From: Pteria penguin
Lineage: Eukaryota > Mollusca > Bivalvia > Pterioida > Pteriidae
Direction of reading: 5' to 3'
NCBI GenBank assembly: GCA_035048485.1
Contig: CM068592.1
Coordinates: 32,300,001 to 32,364,000 of the forward strand
DNA length: 64,000 nucleotides
The translations under genes were made by a program, and so were the position numbers. The notes under the pieces were generated by a model. It had not been told where the DNA came from. It did no database searches and worked only from the letters and a program-made list of their open reading frames with translations. This document shows positions 57,614-64,000 of the stretch, piece by piece. Each line of letters opens with the position of its first letter. Position 1 is the stretch's first letter.

Positions 57614-59396
57614 CTTTTTGAAATTTTGAGGCTAATTTCTAGTTTCTGTATTTGATTTTTCGACACTATATACCTCTTAACCTCATGACTTAATCAAAAC
57701 CAAATTGCTGTCTCTCATACGCTGGTGTTTCAACAGAGAATCTAAATCATACCTCTGTACTTCAGTTACATCTGGAGTTTTCTCTAACAAACAATATGAT
57801 AATTATAAATATTGGACTTGTACTGAGTTGCGTAATGCCATCACATTTTTTATGGATAATATTTATGTACAATTTAATGGCAAGACTTATCAACAAATTA
57901 TTGGGAAACTTACTGCGCTCCCCTTATAGCAGATTTATTGTTATACTGTTATGAGATTTTTATGGGGGGGGGGATTTTGCAAAAATAAAATACGGCTCAA
58001 ATTTTGGGGAAAAAAGTAATCCGGCCCGAAGGGCCGGCAAAAAAACCCAATAAATAAATAAAAAAAAAATAAACCGGCTCTGACATTTGGCAAAAACAAA
58101 TATTCAGGCCGGTGAAAGTCTTCCTGATTCCCCCCCCCCCTCCTAAAAATCAAATGGTTACTCCCTTATGCATTCTATTCAAACTTCTAAACGTTTCGAC
58201 CTTATTGATAAGTTCAATGACACCTCAAGATATCTTGATGATATTTTACTAATCGATAACCCTGAGTTTAAAAACTATATATCTGACATTTATCCATCTA
58301 AACTTCAATTAAACAAAGCCAATGCTTCCGACCAGGAAACACCTTTTTTGGACTTAAATATTAAAATTATTAACAAAAATATTCATACCAACATATATGA
58401 TAACGTGATGACTTTGGATTTCCTATTGTAAATTTCCCTCATCTGGTGATGTCCCCAGAATCCCATCATATGGTATTTATATTAATCAATTGGTTCGGTT
58501 TGCTAGAGCCTGCACTAACGTTTTGGATTTTCACGAAAAAATTCTCAGATTACTTTAAAACTTCTTACTCAGGGTTAAAGATATCAAAAACTTCGAAAAA
58601 TTTTGGTAAATGTTACAGATCTTATTAAGACATTTTCCCTAAATTGTTACTTTTCAACAATATGTATCCAGAGGAATCTAGTGTACAAACTAAGGAGGGT
58701 CAAAGGTTCCGATAATTTCATATCGACTGGTTTTAAAATTATTAAACGCCTTCGACATCGACAGTATGACTCCAAAATCATCGCTAAGACCATAGATCTT
58801 GTATTGGGTCCCTGTTCAACCCAATGCAGACTTTTACTTAAGTGTTGCACGCTGATTAACACGGCGATGGGGACTCTATGGCGGGCCGTGTCCAAACCTT
58901 TTTCAGAGGAGACAAGGTCCTGATCCTCGTTCCCTTTGACTGTTAGTCGGGACTCCTATTGATCAAGGATCTGAGCTCGTTTACAGACGGGCAGAGCACG
59001 GTTTACTTATGTTGATGTCTACTTACATATTTTTGATAGCAACATATTACTCTATAGTTGTTTCGTGTGTAATAAGTTTTTATGACCTCTCTCCTTGATA
59101 AACCTTTTGATCCTTGTTCTCTTTATAGATGATTATTTATAAATTTTGAAATGTGTGTCCTTTGATTTTGCTGCTTTTGCGGTGAGTGGGAAGGTGGGCG
59201 CACGCAAACAGGTTAACCACACCAATTGAGTGACGCTTGTTACTTCAATTGACCGTTCTAAGTCGGTATCGTAACCGCAGCAGAATCGAATGTTTTTGTA
59301 GATGTTCCGTGGATATTATGCTATTGTCATTTTTTGTGTGCAGGTCCTTGGTGATTTGTGTCATACAGCTTTGTTGGATGTCTTCTGTTTTCTCTT
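57614..59396 (+). mobile_element. Penelope-type RT family I copy inserted in a LINE
   Basis: Starts inside the LINE frame. RT pieces: IRWCFNRESKSYLCTSV, CTELRNAITFFMDNIYVQFN, then a deletion at the MGTNCAP core, DLIDKFNDTSRYLDDILLID (catalytic DD kept), FLDLNIKI and a decayed C-terminus. The tail has CTAAGTCGGTATCGTAACCG and the type B end CATACAGCTTTGTTGGATGT. About 185-210 bp of foreign sequence (57955-58165) with G- and C-tracts at its ends splits the RT. Confidence 0.78.
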
Positions 59397-60240
59397 TGAT
59401 AGAAAGTATTTACAAACCCTTTACTTTTCCTTCATTCGGCCTTTTTTGGAATATGTAGATATATAATTTGGGACAATTGTTGCCCATATGTAAAGGAAAT
59501 CGTCGAAAAAAGCAAAATTGAAGCTGGTAGAATTGTAACAGGGGAAACAAAATCGTGTTCTAAAGCAAAATTGTTAACTGACTTTGGATGGGAGACATTA
59601 GAGAAAAGACGATACAAGCATCCAGTGACAATTTTTTTTTATAAAATGGCAAATGGTATTGCACCACCATATTTGTATAATTTGGTGCCACAACAAGCCC
59701 ATCAGGTAAGCAACAGAAATTTGCGTAATAACCTTGATTTTTCGATATCCAGATCAAATTCTTCTTTACATAGTGGCTCATTTATTCCCTAAACTGCAAG
59801 GGATTGGAATAATCTGAATTCAAATATGAAATTAAGTACTTCTTTGTCATCTTTTAAATATATATTAAACTCTGATATTGTACATCCTCCTAATTACTTT
59901 AATTCCGGCAAAATGAAGCTACAAATTTTGCACACTCGTTTACATTTAAATTGTAGCTCCCTCAGTGCCTACCTATATGCAAACCATATTTCGGACGTGT
60001 CTGTGAAACTAGAGAAGATGCACACCACTGTCTACTTTCATGCCAAAATTATGACGAAATTAGAAATGCAACAATCAATAAGATTAATGTTGCATACGAC
60101 ACGGGCATCTTCCTTGAGGGATGTCGTTTGTACAGCGACGACATTAACTAAGACATATTCCAAAAAGTACATGATTTTATAGAAAAAAGTTAACAGATTT
60201 CTATAAATAAGCTGACCACCACCACGAGTTTTTCCTTCTA
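59397..60240 (+). mobile_element. LINE ORF2 C-terminal part, continued
   Basis: Resumes with DRKYLQTLYFSFIRPFLEY, a standard post-RT block. Then KSCSKAKLLTDFGWETLEKR, FFYKMANGIAPPYLYNLVP, and the C-terminal zinc pattern near REDAHHCLLSCQNYDEIRN in a shifted frame. It joins logically to LRSLKF at 57613. AT-rich 3' sequence may extend to about 60530. Confidence 0.78.
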
Positions 60241-60670
60241 ACTGTCATTTTTTTTCCACAATACATTATTGCAAATATTTGGGGCTACAATTGGCTTATC
60301 ATTGATATAATTCTCCACTTGCTTTTAATGTTTATAATATTATTGTTCTCATATTTTGAACCTGATTTGAATATACATGCACTTTTTCAGCCAAAACGTA
60401 ATGTATAAGTAAGTTAGTTTTAAAAGGAGATGGCTTTATATAATATTATATCTTGTTGCTAAATCCTTATATGAATGTATTGTACATTACTAATTTGCTG
60501 TAATTATTTACAAATAAATGTTGTTTAAACCAATCACGTTATCTATATTGTGGTTGTATTTGATGAAGTGATTGTAAAGAAAGTTCTTGTATTTACTTTT
60601 GGAATTATGTCTGATTTAATATGAATGATTACGAAAACGGCCTTTCAATGTTTAGGAAGTTTCACCTATT

Positions 60671-60820
60671 TACCGTCCTAAGTCGGTATCGTAATTGCAC
60701 TACAATCAAATATTTTTGTAATGTGTTATATGTTCTGGTATATTATTTATATCCATGTATTGTATAGCTCCATGGTGACTTCTGCCACATAACTGAGCCA
60801 GTAACTCCTCTTTTTTCTTA
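60671..60820 (+). mobile_element. Free-standing 150-bp 'tail' unit, type A end
   Basis: Runs from ACCGTCCTAAGTCGGTATCG through CACTACAATCAAATATTTTT to ACTGAGCCAGTAACTCCTCT, with no RT or longer tail upstream. Same span as the unit at 29564-29727. Confidence 0.82.
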
Positions 60821-60829
60821 CCTATATAC

Positions 60830-61560
60830 TAAGCCCCGCATCCCATTGCTACTCAGGTTATAATGTATATTAAATAAGGGTATTTCAGTTTATGTCTTCG
60901 TTTATTTAAATATTACGAGTGTTACCATTAATAGTGGATTTAATGGTTCGCTTGCGAGAGATGTGATGGAAAGTAAGCCATCTCTTAGCGTTGCACATAG
61001 AAATCTTAGAATACCCACTTTGTTTAATTTTAACTGGATTTTGAACTTTTTTTTTTGATTGATTATAAGGATAGATATATTTTAGAGGAGAAATATAAAC
61101 TTTAGAAGTAGTTTTACAAGAAGTGCGAGGAAGATAAATTGAGGACACAGAGGGTAATCTAAGAACAGTTCGTAAAAGTTTGGGTGATTTATTTTTTATC
61201 TTTAAAATATATTACAAGCCATTGTTTAAAATATATAAATTATGTACAGTCCTAGGGGAAAACTAAGACCAGTAAGCATCTCCTAATGAACTATCACAAC
61301 CGCCATGATGCCATAAAATTATCCGAGCTAGTATACAATACATATATGTGCAAGTATATCCACATGGCTTACAATGTGCTAAATATTACGTCTATACCAT
61401 AAAGCATTATCATATTAAACTTCATAAATCGCATATCTGATCCCATTTTTCTTTTGTAGTTACATCCATCATATAATGAGTAACTTAAACTCTTCATTGA
61501 AGAGATGAAAGGTAATTTATAATGTGTATTATCAAGATACGACATTTCGAAATAAAATCT
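60830..61560. other. Little recognised
   Basis: Apart from the CATGATGCCATA-type dispersed repeat at about 61255-61335, no feature was recognised. Confidence 0.4.
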
Positions 61561-61564
61561 CAGT

Positions 61565-62150
61565 TTGACAAGGTTACCTACTTGACTTCTCCATATATAA
61601 GTCGAAAGGTCAAAAGACTTGATGGAGTGAATTTTAGTAAAACATTTTGATTTTAGATGTTCTAACAACTCTTTTGAATTTCTAAGGATCCACATTGGAC
61701 TAATTCCACTTCTGGAATATACTGTTTCGCAATACCCATAAAGGCCAGGTTTAATTTCTGGTACTATTTTTGTAAGTAGCATCGATACAGATTTTGTGGA
61801 ACACTTCGAGGAACCAGCGAGAAAGCGTTGTTTGTAAGGATTTTTGTGCATTTTTGGAATGCAGTACAAATATGGAAGTTCTAAATGTAATTTTGTATCA
61901 ATACCAAACGTACTGAGGACAGATTTATGATTCTCAAGTACTTCCGAAACCGAAAAGTTCGTGAGAGTATAAGTAGGATTTCCTGGAGCTGAATTTAATT
62001 CTAATTCTTTCACAAGGCTGTCAAAGTAATATTTCCATGGACTATGAGATATGATTTACCCTTCAGTACTTCTTCGTTTTTTAATTACAAGTAAATGTAT
62101 AATTATTAGACGCTTTATCTGCTGGTGTAATGATAAAATGTTCTTTAAGG
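61565..62150 (-). mobile_element. Penelope-type family II N-terminal copy (reverse)
   Basis: Minus ORF (from 62013) with PTYTLTNFSVSEVLENHKSV, ELPYLYCIPKMHKNPYKQRF, IKPGLYGYCETVYSRSGI and LLEHLKSKCFTKIHSIKSFD. Upstream on the minus strand, near 62150, is TPADKASNN, the conserved start of this RT type. The copy ends at the DFSTLYT block. At 61565-61600 a plus-oriented piece of the family II tail (GGTTACCTACTTGACTTCTC) abuts it. Confidence 0.75.
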
Positions 62151-62639
62151 AAGGTAAGTTATCTGACAACATCAGGATCTTTAAAAATAGATTCGAATCT
62201 GGTGTTTACAGTTGTGATTTTTTAATTTTTGATCTCAGAGGTACTGCAATAGATTTTATCCATTTCGAAAGAGTGTCGACCTATACTTCCTCTCTTTTTG
62301 CCCATCGTGTAGCATATTCCTCACTGTACAAGCCCTTTCAGTTCATTATATTCTCAAAATTTTGGCTCCATGTGAGTGATCTTGGTTCTCTATCTGTATT
62401 TTGTACCTTTAAGTAAAAGTTCTATTAATTTGGTGATTTTAACAATAACAAGATCACCAGTAATGACATGTCCACAAGGAGAATATACAAAATTAAATGA
62501 GGAACATGCACCCGGTTGCGGATGGCATGCAGAGTTGCTGATCAAGATCAAGACACTGTACAAGCCCTTTTATTATATATTTTGGATGTAACTGATTGTG
62601 TGTAGCTATATAAAATACATGGCGGATCTTTGTTTTTGA

Positions 62640-63221
62640 AATATGGAAGTCTTTTCTCTAATACAGATTTATGATTTCATATTTGGCCAAAATTTAAATA
62701 ATCAATGCCTTTATTTAATTTTGATGAAAGGGCGATTAGATTTTTCCATAGATATATCTGACATGACGGGACTAAAAAGTCTAGCGGTCGATATGTCCAT
62801 AATAATGCCATCTAGTCTAAACTCTGCAGAGCTTATATCAATATATATACGGTGTCTGGCGATACGTTGAACTCATGTAATTTTCTGAGTGAAATAGAGT
62901 AAAGTTTTCATCTGATATTCCATTTGATTTGAATAGATAAAGATTTTTAGAAAATGAATTAGATAAAATATATGACAATATAGCCAAAGATACACTTATT
63001 CGTTCGAAGGCAAAATATATTACTGAGGGCTAGAAAAATTCTGATACATCAATGCAATAATGTTATTAACGAATTAAAAAATGAAAATGGAAATATTGGT
63101 AATAAAAATAATGATATTTTGAATGAAATGTGCAATTTTTATGAAAATTTGTATACAGGCAAATGCAGAGATTCAAAATCGATTAAAGACTATATTACAT
63201 GTATAAATATTCCTACTTTAA
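62640..63221 (+). mobile_element. Second LINE fragment, L1/Tx1-like (decayed)
   Basis: Degraded ORF with NDILNEMCNFYENLYTGK, a pattern seen in the linker between endonuclease and RT of L1/Tx1-type LINEs. The sequence is interrupted at 63221 by a tail unit, after which a C-terminal ORF2 piece appears at 63362. Assignment is tentative. Confidence 0.5.
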
Positions 63222-63360
63222 TTTGACCGTCCGAAGTCGGTATCGTAACCGCAGCACAATTGAATATTTTTGTAATGTCTTCTTCCGTATATATTCTAAT
63301 ATTATGATCTCTTGTGTGCATACAGCTTTGTCAAATGTCTTCAGTTTTCTCTTTTAACAT
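63222..63360 (+). mobile_element. Free-standing 'tail' unit, type B end
   Basis: TTGACCGTCCGAAGTCGGTA with TCGTAACCGCAGCACAATTG, then CATACAGCTTTGTCAAATGT and TTCAGTTTTCTCTTTTA. Shares the head of the units at 29564 and 60671 but has the alternative 3' end. It sits inside LINE sequence. Confidence 0.78.
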
Positions 63361-63600
63361 AGATGTAAAATCAAAACAATGATAAGTGTAATTCTTGTCA
63401 GAAGGAACAAGAAAATATTAAGCATTTATTATTTGATTGCATAAACGTTACAACAGATTGGCAGAAGGTTGGCTTTTTATTAAAAATTAATCAAAATTGG
63501 AAATATGTACTTGTGGGATTTTATTTTGAAATATTTTGTTATTGCATGATGTAATGCACATTGTGGATGTATATATATTGAAAATAAATAAATAAATAAT
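63361..63600 (+). mobile_element. LINE ORF2 C-terminus with AAAT tail
   Basis: CNSCQKEQENIKHLLFDC is the C-terminal Cys/His pattern of L1/Tx1-type ORF2, followed by WQKVGFLLKI and a stop. The 3' end is an (AAAT)n run at about 63577-63598. Confidence 0.6.
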
Positions 63601-63609
63601 CATAAATAA

Positions 63610-64000
63610 TAACAAGGTAAACACACACAATTTGAAATGTTTTATTCATTTATATATCATGACACATAATTTAGCGTATTTTTTTTCTCTCAATTAGATC
63701 TAGATTCTAGCAGCAAAATCCGTCTCCATTCTTTCTGTGATAACTTTATTATCAGTGTATTCCATTTTTACGGTTTGTTGCAAATTTGTCCATTTTGTTT
63801 TAATTTCATGACAGATCATGTAGTTACCCCAAGAGAATTTATTTTCGTTCAGATCTTTGTGATATCTACGTTTCCTGTTATTAGTTATATCTATGTTTTT
63901 CTCCATCAGAAGTTGTATCTCCCTGCTTCAAAAATTTTTCCCTTGTTTCCCGAAGTTTTTATCATGATTTCATTGCCATTCGAGTGGTTCTGGAAGACGG
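63610..64000 (-). pseudogene. Myb/SANT-like domain locus, copy 3 (cut by window edge)
   Basis: Minus ORF 63906-63700 with NRKRRYHKDLNENKFS and HEIKTKWTNLQQTVKMEY, a fair match to Myb/SANT-like domains. It shares GGTAAACACACACAATTTG, GATCTAGATTCTAG and ATGACAGATCATGTAG with copies 1 and 2. This is the best-preserved copy. It continues past 64000 upstream on the minus strand, so whether it is a live gene cannot be judged. Confidence 0.45.

Noticed and set aside
62051..62416. 121-residue plus-strand ORF
   Set aside because: Partly antisense to the reversed RT copy, no recognisable domain, and ordinary composition for AT-rich DNA.

Overview
This is eukaryotic, AT-rich, intron-rich and very repeat-rich DNA that looks like a bivalve mollusc. 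The reasons are tRNA-derived SINEs of the kind known from molluscs (RUDI-like), many broken Penelope-type reverse transcriptase (RT) copies, LINEs, MITEs and minisatellites, and a secreted PAN plus fucolectin protein and an HSPA12-like protein, both families often expanded in bivalves. Species cannot be fixed from the sequence. No rRNA, free-standing tRNA, CRISPR array or bacterial-style operon was seen. All gene models were assembled by eye from splice sites, reading phase and family resemblance.

Region 1 (1-10.1 kb, + strand): the last ten coding exons of a peroxisomal acyl-CoA oxidase, ending in the peroxisomal signal AKL. The 5' part lies outside the window. Its introns hold two SINE copies, a 35-bp tandem array and a 1.4-kb element with inverted ends.

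Region 2 (11.2-24.8 kb, - strand, convergent with region 1): a multi-exon gene joining a degenerate HSPA12-type (Hsp70-like) ATPase domain to a ZU5 domain carrying a His-Phe-Ser motif, then a UPA-like region. ZU5-UPA is the autoproteolytic module of PIDD1 and of the NLRP1/CARD8 FIIND. This combination is the most interesting item in the window. Its large intron is packed with nested elements, including a 3.5-kb element with a TA target duplication and a Mutator-like MITE with a perfect 10-bp target duplication.

Region 3 (25-35.2 kb): no intact gene. It holds two related copies of a Myb/SANT-like locus, a Penelope-type copy, a SINE split by a smaller repeat, about 0.9 kb of pure GGAT microsatellite, and a LINE 3' end.

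Region 4 (35.97-54.15 kb, - strand): a four-exon gene for a small secreted protein (signal peptide, PAN/apple domain, fucolectin/F5-8C-like domain). Its 11.6-kb first intron contains RT copies, a 45-bp array, a 26-bp minisatellite, a 57-bp array and a 4.2-kb foldback-like element.

Region 5 (54.2-64 kb): only mobile-element debris was recognised: RT copies, a LINE split by another element, a broken second LINE, and a third Myb/SANT-like copy at the right edge.
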